Shown here in pieces: positions 40,684 through 51,810 of a stretch of 64,000 nucleotides of DNA. The notes under the pieces were generated by a model. It worked only from the letters and a program-made list of their open reading frames with translations, did not search any database and was not told the origin of the DNA. Where the stretch lies: NCBI RefSeq assembly GCF_000313135.1, contig NW_004457319.1, positions 85,382 through 149,381 of the forward strand, written 5' to 3'. A program made the position numbers and the translations under genes. The first letter of the stretch is position 1. Each line of letters starts with the position of its first letter. This DNA is from Acanthamoeba castellanii str. Neff (Eukaryota > Discosea > Longamoebia > Acanthamoebidae).

Positions 40684-42418
40684 ATGAAGGCGAATGCACG
40701 AGGTTTGGCTCAGCGTGTGTGTGGCTCTTCTCATACCCGCCTCGTGTCTACTGGTATCCGTGCCGCCATCTCGGGCCGAGATCGGACACAATCTGGGGAG
40801 AATCAAGTGGTTGAATTGGAATTGGATCTAACTCTGCGCCACTGTATTGCGCGCTGGGACAGGAGGGCAGGCGCTCCGTAGTGCCGCGCGGTCCAAGGCC
40901 GACAAGCCGCTCAGGCCCAAGTTCGATGTGCTGACCTCCCACAAATCCGTGTTTGAGTACACCCTCGGCTGCACCCTCGGTCTCGGTACAATCCCCCCTC
41001 CCCTCCTTACGTTCGGTTAGCGTGCGCGTGTGGTGGTGCGTGTGCGGTGGTGCCTTGTGTGCTAACGAGCTCGACGCGTGTGTAACTTCTGCACAAACTA
41101 GCGGGCGGCTACATCATCTGGGGCCAAGAGCTCAAGAAGAAGGCCGACGCCATAAGGGAGCTCAAGGAGGCCCTGAAGCCCGAGATCGTCGAAGTCGACC
41201 CGCTGCAGAGGCTCGACCAGTCCCACTCCGGTACGCTCACTCTCTCCGTCGTACCCTTCTTTTACTTCATCGTCATCGTCGTCGTCGTCACCATCAGCTT
41301 CATCAACTGCATCACCATCACCATCTTCTTCTTCATCATCTTCAGCTTCTTCATCATCGTACTCATCTCTGGCCTCGCACAGACAGCCAAGTGTACACGG
41401 TGGTGCTGACGGGCGGTCCCTGCGGCGGCAAGTCCACCGCGCTGGCCACGCTTACCAAGCACCTGCGCGCGCAGGGCTACGAGGTCTACTCCGTGCCCGA
41501 GATTCCCACCCTCGTATTCACCGGTGTCCCATCTACGCCCGCGCGTGCCGTGTGTGTGCTGTGTGTGTCGTGTGTGTCGTGTGTGTCGTGTGTGTCGTGT
41601 GTGTCGTGTGGCGTGATCGACTTACAGCGTGTCGTGCGTGACGACAGCCGGTGTCCCCACCATTTCGTCGATGAACGAGGAGCAACTGCTGGCCTTCGAG
41701 AAGCAGATCTTGACCACGCAGATCCAGCTCGAAGAGTCCATGAAGAAGATTGCTTCGGCCATGGACAAGCCCACCGTCATTCTCCTCGACAGGGTACGTG
41801 CAAACAGCCGGTCAACGCGCAACATGACACGGCACAACACGACACACGCGCTTGGCTCTTATTCTGTTTGTTTTGCGATTGGGCGACAGGCCGCTTTGGA
41901 CATTTCGGCGTACCTGCCATACAGCTTCTGGAAGAAGCTACTGCAGGACTTGGACATCACCGAGAAGCAGCTCAGAGAGAGATACACCGCCGTCGTGCAC
42001 CTGGTACCGTGTGTTTTGTGTCGCGTAGGACCGGTGTCGTAGGCTGTTTGGCGGCTATGAGCGCTGACCTGCTTCGTCCAGGTGACGGCGGCCAACGGAG
42101 CGGAGTCGTACTACACCACGGCCAACAACGCCGCTCGAACTGAGGGAATTGAGCAGGCCAGGGAACTGGACGATAAGGTCAGCCCTCACACACCACCACA
42201 CACGCATCACCGCACACGCGAGGCGAGTGCTAAGGCGCGTGGTGTCTGGGGGTTGTGTGCAGGTGAAGCACGCGTGGATCGCGCACACGCGCACCTTCGT
42301 GGCGGACAATACCACCGACTTCCCGGGCAAGATGCAGAGGGTGTGCTCCTTCCTCGACGACGTTCTCACCAGCCAGCACAAGGCCGCCCCCACCAAGGAG
42401 ACGCCTGAGGTAAAATAA
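40684..42418 (+). CDS. AAA_28/TTD14-like P-loop NTPase with possible mitochondrial presequence
   Basis: The spliced product starts MKANARGLAQRVCGSS, a basic presequence, and continues STGGQALRSAARSKADK after the intron at 40754-40862. A short hydrophobic stretch (FEYTLGCTLGL) and a coiled, charged linker follow. The catalytic part has the P-loop VLTGGPCGGKSTALATL (about 41403-41455), VYSVPEIPTL and GVPTISSMN. Then come VILLDRAALDISAYLPYSFW, AVVHLVTAANGAESYYTTAN, and the C-terminal DNTTDFPGKMQRVCSFL. This is the order of NadR/AAA_28 proteins such as Drosophila TTD14, which bind GTP and phosphoinositides. Several introns have GTGTC repeats (41551-41612). Stop after KETPEVK at 42418. It is the only full gene in the palindrome spacer. 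Substrate unknown. Confidence 0.75.
41551..41612. repeat. (GTGTGTCGT)n repeat in intron of the P-loop gene
   Basis: Ten-base GTGTGTCGTG units inside an intron. Confidence 0.9.
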
Positions 42419-42433
42419 TATAGAAACTAATTC

Positions 42434-43660
42434 GAATTTTTCCATCCCTTATCAGGATAAATGTCAAGCCCAAAAAACACCAATTACATGCAAAAAATGT
42501 TGAATGGGACCCCTCAGGGAGGGGGGAAAGACAGAAAGGAAGGCCAGAAAAAAGATTCCAGCAGAAAAGAAGAGCTGACTGTTATTCTGGAATAAGGTTG
42601 AGAGGGCACAAGTCAAGCAAAAGTCTAGTAAAATTACTCATCTGCATTTTCCAACAAGCACTGCACAGCAGCAGTTGTCCTTGTGGCAATGTCAACAAAA
42701 GTGGCTGGGCGCAGGTGGGGGAAGAGGGAAGCAGGAAGAGGAATAGGGCCAGCAAAGCTCTTCCTGTTTGACCAGCAGCAGATGTTGGTAGTACAGAAAC
42801 CACATGTCATAGTCATTGACATGAAGACAAGTGCCATAGTCACACACCTGGGGAGTGGGTCAGCCAGATTTTTAGCAGAGGTTGTTGAAATGTACAAGTG
42901 GAAGAAAGAACTTGAAGAAGTCCAGCATATGGACAGCTGCAGTGGCACAGCAACACAAGAATGGAGAGAGCACCAAGGCAGCAAGTGGCAAAGGCAGAGT
43001 TGTGCTCAGCACCTTTGGGCTTGAGAGGATTGTTGTAGAGCTTGAGAGCATGTGTTAGGCTGCATGGCAAGATGTTGCTGTTCTTGTAGTTCTCATAATT
43101 TCTGAGAAATGCTGCCAGGTGTGTGCACAAGAGCACTTTTGGGTTATCTGGGCGAGGAGAACGTCATGTTGTCATTTAAAAGAACCAGAACCTGAGCAGT
43201 GGTGTCAATGCAGCAGAAAGAGCCAAGTTAAGCATTAGTCACTAATGGAGTGCTCATTTCAAAGTGTACTTTCCAACGAAATAAAAAAGTGGTGTACATG
43301 AGACACAAAGTTGATTACAAGGAAGTGTACATTGGAGGAAAGAGGAAAGTTTATTTTATAGGTTATCTGTAGATTTGAACAAAGACCTCTTCCACACTCC
43401 CACCATTCCCCATTTTTTCACGCCATTACTGAGACTCCAACCTTTTATTAGCAGTCTGATTTCAGTGTGTTGCTGATATGGCCAAGCCTCATGTGCCAGG
43501 AAGCCCCTCTCTAGCCCCTGCACTTGCCCTAGGCTTGCAATAGAACACAACCAGCTGCAATGGCTCAGCTACCAGCCCTTCCCTGTGCTTGGCTAGTAGA
43601 GTGTAGCTGTTGGTTGTTGGAGGTGGCAATTCTCAGGAAGAACAAAAAGAGAGTGTAACT
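42434..43660. other. CpG-depleted spacer DNA between the palindrome arms
   Basis: About 1.2 kb with only six CpG dinucleotides and none between 42712 and 43151, while flanking genes are dense in CpG. Base composition is near 47% GC. The plus strand has a 113-codon open frame (42683-43024) of no recognised family, including LFLFDQQQMLVVQKPHVIV and EVVEMYKWKKELEEVQ. It may be an old transposon or other foreign DNA that has lost CpG through methylation and deamination. No terminal repeats seen. Confidence 0.6.
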
Positions 43661-46600
43661 TCACACATCAACGCCATCGGCTTCCGCGTTGAGGAACATG
43701 ATGATCTCCTCCATGTCAGGCCGCTTGCTGGGTTTGCCGTTCCACGCGCGCTCCATGAGGTCGGCATAGGTCTTGGGGCAGTCGGCTGGCACCGGCGGCC
43801 GCTCGCCGCTGATGACGTCCATCGCCACCGTGGTCATGTTCTTGTTGTGATAGGGCGTCTCCCTCGTGAGCACTTCCCACATGACGATCGAGAAACTGTT
43901 CACAGTGAGAGTGAGTGTTAGTTTTCTCAACTCCGAACTGGTGCGCCAGAAAGAAGACGAGAGGCAGGTTTTCAAGTCCGAACCTGTAAACGTCGGCCTT
44001 CTCGCTGTGCTTGAAGCTGTCGCTGATGATCTCTGGCGCGGTCCAGCAGGGCGTGCCGCAGCGGGTCATGGTGCCGTTGTCCTGCTTGGCTGTGGCGAAG
44101 CCGAAGTCGCCCACCTTCACGCTCCAGTCATCGTCGACGAGCAGGTTGGACGACTTGATGTCCCGGTGCAGCACGCCGCGCTCGTGCAGGTGCGCGATAC
44201 CGAGCGCGGCATCGCGCAGCATTCTCAGGCGGCGGCTCCACGTCAGCTTGACCGAGCGGTTACTCAGGAGGTCGCGCAGGCTGCCGCGCGGCATGAGCTC
44301 CATCACCAGCATCGGGCTGCCTCCTTCAGCGATCGAGAGGCCGATCAGCTTGACCACGTGCGGGTGGTCGATGTCGCTCAGCAGGGCGGCCTCCTTGCGC
44401 ATCTTGACCATGGCCGCATCATCCAGTCGGCCTTTGTAGAGCTGCTTGACCGCCACGCGGCGGCCGTCGTAGGTGCCCTCGCTCACCTGGCCGTAGTTGC
44501 CCCGGCCGACCTCGACGCCCGTCGTGATCTTGCGCCGGTCGATGATCCACGGGCACCAGTTCGACGAGCACAGGCCCATGCCTTGGTCCAACCGCTCGTC
44601 CCACACCTCGCCGTCGTTGTCATCGTCGTCGTCGCCATTGTGGCTGCCGCTGTGATTGCTGGCGGTGTCATCGCCCGACTCTAGGCTGTAGACGTCATCG
44701 CCGCGCCAACGGAACGTGAACTGAGCGTCGTTGAGCATCACGTTGGTGTTCTTCCTGGGCGTCGTTCGCCGCACACGGCCGGGCGACTGGGCCGACGGCT
44801 GCTCATCGAGGAGCGCCAGCACGACTGCACGGAAGTCGGGCGAGCAGGCAACTCGCCCCGGCGGGCACCGGAGGTTGAGCTCGCAGGCCTCCTTGTACTG
44901 TGCTGGCTCGTAGCCGGTACGTGTCAGGTCGTCCACGGGCGCGCGGCACGGGCCGGGCCGGTGGTGCACTGCGACGCGCGAGTTGAGCCGGGGCACGTCC
45001 TTGGGCCACTTGCCGTCGCGCACGGCCTGTTGGAGTTCGAGCGCGAAGGAGGCCGCGCGCAGAGGGCTGCCGAAGGCCACCAGGTATGTGCCACCGCTGT
45101 GCAGGCTCGACCGCGAGAACACGTAGCCGCCGGCGTGCTTGGCGTGGCGGGTCTCGTCGGCCTCGCTGGGCGCCACCAGCTTGCGCACCAGGCGGCCGTA
45201 GCGGGTGACCGCCTTGGCCGTGCCCGCGGGGTTGCTCTGCCACGACTCGTTGCACCGGGCTAGGTCGCACACCACGAAGGTGACGTCACGCCGCGGTGCG
45301 ACGCTGTGGCGGGCCACCACGTCGGGCCGTCCGCCGGAGCTCGAGCCGCCGGAGCGGTGCTCGTTCGAGGCGTTGCTGCTGCCCGATACGCTGCTGCCGT
45401 CGCGCACCAGGGCCTGGCCGGGGCCGCGCCTGACCACCGGCAGGCTGCTGCTACTGCTGCTGCTACCGCTGGTGGTGCCGCTGATGTGGCTCGAGCCGCC
45501 GCTGGACAGCTCGATCAGGGTCTTGAGCTGGGACATGATGTGGTCGAACGACGGACGCATGGTCGGGTCGCGGCTCCAGCAGGCCTGCATGAGCTCCACG
45601 TAACCGGCCTCAGCTTCGACCAGGTCGCTGGGCAGCTTGGGCCGGAGGTCGCTGCGGATCACGCCGACTGCGATGGCCGCCGGGGCGAGGCCGGCGTAAG
45701 GCTGGCTGCGGGTCAGCACCTCCCACATGATGATGCCGTAGCTGTAGAGGTCAGCCAGCTCGTGGCTCACCTCGTTGGCCTCCTCGAGCACCTCGGGCGC
45801 CATCCACGGCACGCTGCCCTCGACCGTCGCGCTGCCGTTGCCGCCGCGGCCCTTGCCGAGCGACTCCTTGAAGCTGGTGAGGCCAAAGTCGGAGACCTTG
45901 ACGTTCCACTTGTTGTCGAGCAGGAGGTTGAGCGACTTGAGGTCGCGGTGCGCAATGCCCGACGAGTGGAGGAAGTGCATGCCCTTGGCCGCCTGGTGGA
46001 TCATCTTGACCTTCAAGACGAGCGGAATTTCCGGAATGAGCTCGTTGTGCAGCAGCTGTGTGAACATACATGACACAACGCGCAGCGATCAGAACAGTTC
46101 TCGGACATACAGGCGTGCGGGGTGGGTGTACGTACGTCGTAGAGGGAGCCGAGGGCCATGAACTCCATGACGATGCACATCTTGGGCGGCTTGGTCGACG
46201 CCGCCATGAACAACACCACGTTGGGGTGCCTCAGGTGACTCATGATCCTGGCCTCGTTCACAAACTAAAGACCGAGAAAATAACGCCGTGAGCTTAGTCC
46301 GACAAAAACGTCAAGTCAGTGGAATGCGGACAATGTTAGGTACGAACCCTGTCGCGGCCGTCCTTGCTAATGGTGCCGGCGCCCACGACCTTGACGGCGA
46401 CCTCGGAGCCCTTCCACTTGGCCTTGTAGACCTCACCGAAGCCGCCGCGGCCGAGCATGTCGCCGACATCGAGCTCCTCGTAGGCGATCTCCCAGTCATC
46501 ATGGATCTTGCGCCGGCGCATGGTTACCAGCAGCACAACGATAATCACGATGGCGATCACCACCAGCAGCGCGATGGCGGGCAGCACTGAGCCCAGGACC

Positions 46601-48984
46601 GGCGCGAGCACGTCTGATGAGGACGAGCCGGCGGCCGAATGAGCGAACTGGCAGTGGTCGCCGGTCCAGCCGGCCGCGCACGAGCACTGGCCACCGACGC
46701 AGCTGCCGCGGTCGGAGCAGATCGTGCCGTTGATGACACAGGCCTGCAGCGAGAACACGTAGGCCCCGGTCGACGTCGATTGAACCGAGGCCAGAGTGTT
46801 GATCGTGCGACGGCGCACCTCGGGCACCAGCCCGGGCACGGCGAGGTTGTAGTTGTTGGCCACGGTGGACGCCTGGGTCGAAGTCTGCGTCCAGTAGACC
46901 CAGTCGAGCAGGCCCTGGGCCGTCGAGTAGTCGCCGGGCGCCTGGGCGTAGATGGTGAGCACGGCGTACCCCACCAGCGGCCAGCTCAGCCGACCCGGGC
47001 CGTTGACCAGGTGGAGTGCGGTGGTATTGGCGGCGAAGTCCAGGACGGCGGCCAGGATGCAGGTCTGGTTGGCCGACACAACTGTGTTGGCCGGGTTGAC
47101 CAGCGAGGCGGCCTTTACGTTGCGCACCTGCGTGATGACCTGGGTCGAGAACCACACGCCCAGCGAGTAGTCGGCCGCGCTGATGGCGGCCACCGGGTCG
47201 CTGGTGCAGGCCACCGCCTGGTAGCCCGCAATGGCCGAGGCCCCGTTGGCCAGCCCAGCGAAGGCCTGCGTCAGCATGGAATCGACGGTTGATGTGTTAT
47301 CGCAGCCCACCACCAGGCGGATGGCATGATAGGGCAGATAGGCGGCGACCGACGGATTGAGCGCGGCGATGGCCGTGTCGTTCCACTGCGTCACCAGGCC
47401 GGCGAACACCGAGGCGAGCACGTCGAGTGTCATGACCAGGCTCGGCTGCGAAGACAGGTTCGACACAAAGTAGGCCGGCACCAGCGCGTAGGCCACCGCA
47501 GGAATGCCAAGAATGTCGCTGTCCTCGACGTCGCGTTTGGAGGTGGGAGTGACATCGACGGTCGTGGGAGACCAGGTATAGGAGACGGCGTAGTCGGTAT
47601 CGCCGAGGCGCATCTGCTCGATGGCCTGGGCGCTGGTGGCCTCGAAGTGTTTGATGGCGAAGGACTCAGTCTGGAACTCCTGGGTCCAGTCGCCCATGAG
47701 GTCGATCTCCTCGCCGATGCCCAGCAGCACGGGCGTGGTGAGCACCGGCGTGCCCTGGCAGGTGATGGTGTAGAGCTCGTTGATGAGCCGCCGCCGGTAG
47801 GGGTTGGTGAGCGGCGCGAACTGGTTCTCGACGAACACGTCGGCCACGGCCTCGTTGAGCTGCGTCCAGCTGAGGAACAGCAGCATGTTGCTCGCGCGCG
47901 AGCAGCCGCCGGTGGTCGGGCTGATGGTCTTGGACAGGGTCAGGTAGCTGATGTAGCTCATCGGCCACGCGTCGGTCCCGTTCGAGTCCACCACGTCGAT
48001 CACGAGCGTGCCGTTGTTGATCAGGTCGCTGAACTGGTCCATGGCGGCCTGCACCGCTGCCGGCGACCCGTCCACGGTCTTGCCGGCCCGGTTGATCAGG
48101 CGGATGTAGGGCAGGCCCATCGCGTCGGCCTTCTGGCGCTCCATGTAGGTCATCATGCCGGGCGTGGCCGCGGTCAGGTTGATCCGCTTGTCGCCAGTCT
48201 CGAAGGGGTCCCCGGCGAAGGCCCACTTGTTGGGACCCAGCGACGGTTCCATCTGCTCCAGCGCGTTGTTCGCCGCGGCTAGAGCGGCGGCGAAGGCCGG
48301 CGAGAACCTCGAGAGCGCAGTCTTGAAGACAGCCGTGTAGCCCAGGGCGCTGGTCGACGGGCTCCAGTAGGTCATCGAGATGTTGAGCGAGGGCAGCGTT
48401 ACCCCCTCGTTCCACTGCGCGATGTCCTCGTGGTCCCACTGACGAATGTCGCCCTTCCTGTCCGTCGCCAAGTGGTCGGTTGCCACAAGTTACAAAATGT
48501 CGACCAAAAAGCCTGCTTGCAATAAGTTCGTTCAACCAATTAGGAGAGAGACGTACCAAATGCGAGCCAAGGTCTCGCGGTCCATGACGAGGTTGTCGCC
48601 CACCCCGAAGCCGGGCAGGTTGAAGGCGACGACGAGCGGGGTGCCCATCATGGGTATTTGGATGCCGTTGAAGGGGCTCAGCTGGGCCGCGCTGAGGCCC
48701 ACGTCGGAGATGAAGAAGTCGAGCTCGCCCGCGGTGTACTTGGCCAGGGCTTGGGGGATGGTGGAGGTCTGGAAGGTGATCAACACGCGGTCGCGGTCGT
48801 AGCGGTACAGCTTGGTGAGACTGGCGAACACCTCCTGCACGTTGATGGCCCCGGAGCCGTAGATGTTGTTGGCCGCGCAACCCCGGGGGCCGCCCGACAG
48901 CGTAACCAACAGCGCCAGAGCCACCGTGGCCAGCGCAGACGTCCACCAGGAGGAGGACGACGAAAGCGAAGTTGAAGGCGCCAT
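43661..48984 (-). CDS. Receptor dual kinase, palindrome copy B
   Basis: Same domain order as copy A and nearly the same protein. Starts MAPSTSLSSSSSWWTSALAT. The first intron (48458-48556) sits at the same codon (the Trp of RIW) as in copy A but is 99 bp, with almost unrelated sequence. Kinase 1 has GRGGFGEV (copy A has GGYG) and HRDLKSLN. The cyclase-like region has VTFVVCDLARCNESW. Kinase 2 has HRDIKSSN and ends EADGVDV. Scattered substitutions, mostly conservative, are seen: for example TGLVPEVRRRTINTL-like changes in the second PstS region and VEAEAGYVEL for VETEAGYVEL. No internal stop or frameshift in exons, so both copies look functional. It diverges from the RidA-like copy B gene. Confidence 0.9.
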
Positions 48985-49512
48985 CTTCGTCGCCAGCTTG
49001 GGTCTTTTCAGTGGACGAAGTGGCACAAAAGTAAAGAGAAAAGGAGGATACCGGCTGACGCGAACTGCGGTTTGCTGTTGTTGGGAACCGATTAGCTCGG
49101 TTTTAGGTCCGCACTTTTGCCTAGTGATCCTGGCAGGATCTCGCCGACGAATGAGGATGACATTCTGGGTTTCCTATTGGCCTCAACCTTTGCTATTCTG
49201 AGAGCACTTGTGAACACCAACCACCAGTTAGTGACACGGGCAGCCAACCGCGAACTTGTCTTTTTTGGCTATCACACTGCAGGAATTTGTTAGGTAAAGC
49301 AGTGACAAACCAGTGCGTTCATTGGCCCTGGAAGCCGAGCTGGTGCCTCTGCAACCTGCACCAAGACTACGCTCACCTCTGGTAACTAACTGGCCACTGT
49401 TAAAAGGCCTGGACATCGCGATCATTGTTTCTCAAACCATCGCTGTACCATCACCCCACACTCGCACCCACCACTACTACCAACCTCTACTACAGTAATC
49501 ACCACCACCGCC
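48985..49512. promoter_or_regulatory. Divergent promoter region of palindrome copy B
   Basis: A TATA-like TTAAAAGG (49400-49407) precedes the RidA-like gene. ACCAGTGCGTTCATTGG (49309-49325) is the reverse complement of the copy A element at 34856-34872. The surrounding sequence has diverged. Confidence 0.6.
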
Positions 49513-50118
49513 ATGAAGAGCATTCTCATCTTCGTTCTGGCCTTCGTGCTGCTCGCCGCGATGGCCGTCGAGGCCAAGAAGGACAAGGACGCCAGCGAGT
49601 GCGTCGAGTACAACAACCCGCCCGGCGCCATCGGCACCACCGGCACCTGGTCCATCCAGGCCAACATCAAGAGCAAGCACTGCGTGCCCATCCACGTCGC
49701 CGGCATGCGCGGCATCCACCCGAACAACAACACGCAGGTCTCGCTCGCCAACGGCGTCTACACCCGCGTCAAGCAGGCCTTCGTCAACATGCTCTTCAAC
49801 GCCGCGTCTGCTGGCGCCACCGCCCAGGACTGCGCCGAAGTGGTGGTCTACGTGATCGACATGGTCTCCATTCGCCCCATCGTGAACCAGGTCCAGACCG
49901 AGCTCTGGGGCTCGCCCACCGCAAACAACCCGTTCCCCTACCCTCCTCGCACCATCCTCCAGCTCAGCGGCTTCAACGGTCTCACTTGCCAGTACGCCAC
50001 CGAGCCCAAGTACCGCCAGGGCACTGCCGGTGCCAACGGCCAGGTCGTGTGCGCCGACAACGGCACGCCCATCGGTGACATTCTGGAGGTCAAGGGCACC
50101 TTCTACGTCCGCGACTAA
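49513..50118 (+). CDS. Secreted RidA/YjgF-like protein, copy B
   Basis: 201 residues, same length and layout as copy A. Signal peptide MKSILIFVLAFVLLAAMAV. Differences cluster just after the signal peptide (EAKKDKDASE against CKASNDNGASE) and are sparse elsewhere, for example HPNNNTQ for NPNNNTQ and IDMVSIRPIVN for VDMVSIRPVVN. The conserved Arg strand PPRTILQLSG and final strand LEVKGTFYVRD are kept. It is head-to-head with receptor kinase copy B (528 bp between starts). Confidence 0.7.
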   Translation: MKSILIFVLAFVLLAAMAVEAKKDKDASECVEYNNPPGAIGTTGTWSIQANIKSKHCVPIHVAGMRGIHPNNNTQVSLANGVYTRVKQAFVNMLFNAASAGATAQDCAEVVVYVIDMVSIRPIVNQVQTELWGSPTANNPFPYPPRTILQLSGFNGLTCQYATEPKYRQGTAGANGQVVCADNGTPIGDILEVKGTFYVRD

Positions 50119-50416
50119 ATAATAGCCTTGCGCTGGCTTGTGTAGCATAACCCATATTCATATTCATAATACACCAGATATTATTTGTAACAACACCGAT
50201 CTCCCTCAACGAAGCGCTCTAGTACTTTCCCGTCACTCAGTGCTACGGCGAAAACGCGTTCTGTTGTTTCACTGCAGCAGTGGCGAAACGCTACCCACCT
50301 TTCTTGGCCATTTTTCTTCAGTTTCTCGATTCCATTTCCCTTATCCTTTCTTTTCTCACGGCCATTTGCACACGGTAAAAGATCTGCAGAGACAGCAGTT
50401 GTCGTCGATTTCACGA

Positions 50417-51635
50417 ATGCAAGCCGCCCGCAGCCCCGCGGAGGCAAGGGGGCGGGGGTGTGGTTGCGGTTTGCGAGGAGGCGGCATCGGGGGTCGTGGG
50501 GCGGCGTGGTGGAGCTTCGTCCTGACCCTGGCGACGGTGCTCCTCCTCGCCGCGGCGGCGGCCTGTCCCTGGTACGCCACCTCTGCGCGGCATGTACCGC
50601 CCCTCTCGTCTGGCGGTACCGTCGTCGTCACCACCGACCGCTTCTTCCTGTGGTGGTGGTCCGGCGTCTACGTCCACACAACCTCGACCACCAGCCTCGC
50701 ACCTGCTCCTGTACCCTCTCCCTCTCCTTCTCCCTCTCCTGCACCCATCAACGCCACGACCACGGCCAAGGGGGCGCGTTGCCGGCGGTGACGAGGACGA
50801 TGGCGACGCGGGCCATGGTGGCGGCCGGGTGGCCGTCGGTTGGCGAGGCGCTGGCCGAAGGCAGCGAGGGCGAGTCGACGAGCTGGGAGCTGATCGGCTG
50901 GGGCGACCGACGGTACGGCCTGAGCGCGGCGAAGAGCATCTACCACTCGGCCAATGCGATGGCGCTCCTCGGGCTGGGCTTCGCGTCGCTGCTGGCCGTG
51001 TGTCTCTTCCACGCCGTCGCCACGTGCCACGGCCCGCGGGCGAGGTTCCACCGCCAGTACACGCACTGCAAGTCCCTCATCACCTGCTTCTCGTGCCTCA
51101 CTTCCTTTTCTCGTGCCTTGCCTGGGGCCTCTTCCTCTACTTCCCCACCGCCTTGGGTAATCACTGCGTACGTTTTATACGACAGCCCAACGCCCGCTTC
51201 CTTCTTCATCGCCATCATCTCTATCTGCGTGTGCTCACCCACGGTGGTTGTTGTGTGCAATCGGCTACACAGGTGCCCAAGTTCACGTGCGACTTGTTCT
51301 TCGGTACCGCTTCGCAGACCCACCACTCGCCAGAAGACTCCATCGAGGTACCCTTCTCCTCGGGCTTGATCCCGTCGTGGTGGTGATGACGGCTACGGCG
51401 ATGACGACGACAAGAAGTGGATGAAGGTGCACTAACTTGGGATGGGGCGTGATGCGGTGGTGGATGTGTGATCGATGTGTGCGTGTGGTGTGCGTAGGTT
51501 GTGTGGAGTCCGTTCGTGGGCTGGGTGATGGCGCTCCTCTCCACACCCCTGGCCGTCCTCATCTTCCTCACCTCATGCTTTGTAAAGAAACCTCCCCCTC
51601 CTCCTGCCCGCAGCTACCGCCTCGTCATCAACTGA
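50417..51635 (+). CDS. Four-TM, claudin-like membrane protein
   Basis: Likely plasma-membrane tetraspan. TM1 is WWSFVLTLATVLLLAAAAAC followed by PWY, the extracellular strand-rich loop with FFLWWWSGVYVHT and a Ser/Pro-rich tail. TM2 is ALLGLGFASLLAVCLFHAVA. TM3 is SCLAWGLFLYFPTALG. The second outer loop is VPKFTCDLFFGTAS. TM4 is WVMALLSTPLAVLIFLTSCF, and the short tail ends RSYRLVIN. The last two introns fit GT-AG (about 51159-51279 and 51351-51498). Two changes of reading frame, near 50770 and 51090, are not explained by a good intron and could be sequence errors, unusual introns or a damaged gene. The PWY plus Cys loop layout recurs in amoebozoan tetraspan families. Role unknown. Confidence 0.62.
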
Positions 51636-51810
51636 ACGCTCGCGACAGCCATCACCTTCGCCCCCCCCCTCTCTTTTCCCTCTTCTTCAATGTAAAAAGT
51701 TACCCTTCTACACCTTCCTGCCCTTTCGCGTTGCTGGGGAAGAAGATGAAGCGAAGCGGAGTGCTGCTGGTCCATGAAGAAAGCTGAGCAATAACAAGTG
51801 GTCGACCGAG

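Larger units (their letters stand above)
43643..50198. repeat. Right arm of the large inverted duplication
   Basis: Mirror copy of 34005-40537 (see that entry). The two arms are separated by about 3.1 kb. Confidence 0.92.

Noticed and set aside
42683..43024. 113-codon open frame in the CpG-depleted spacer
   Set aside because: No family match by eye and the block looks like decayed inserted DNA. Kept only as a note in the region entry.
34005..50198. Palindrome as a simple assembly duplication
   Set aside because: Introns, intergenic DNA and scattered codons differ between arms, so it is not one sequence read twice. A mis-join of two true loci is still possible.
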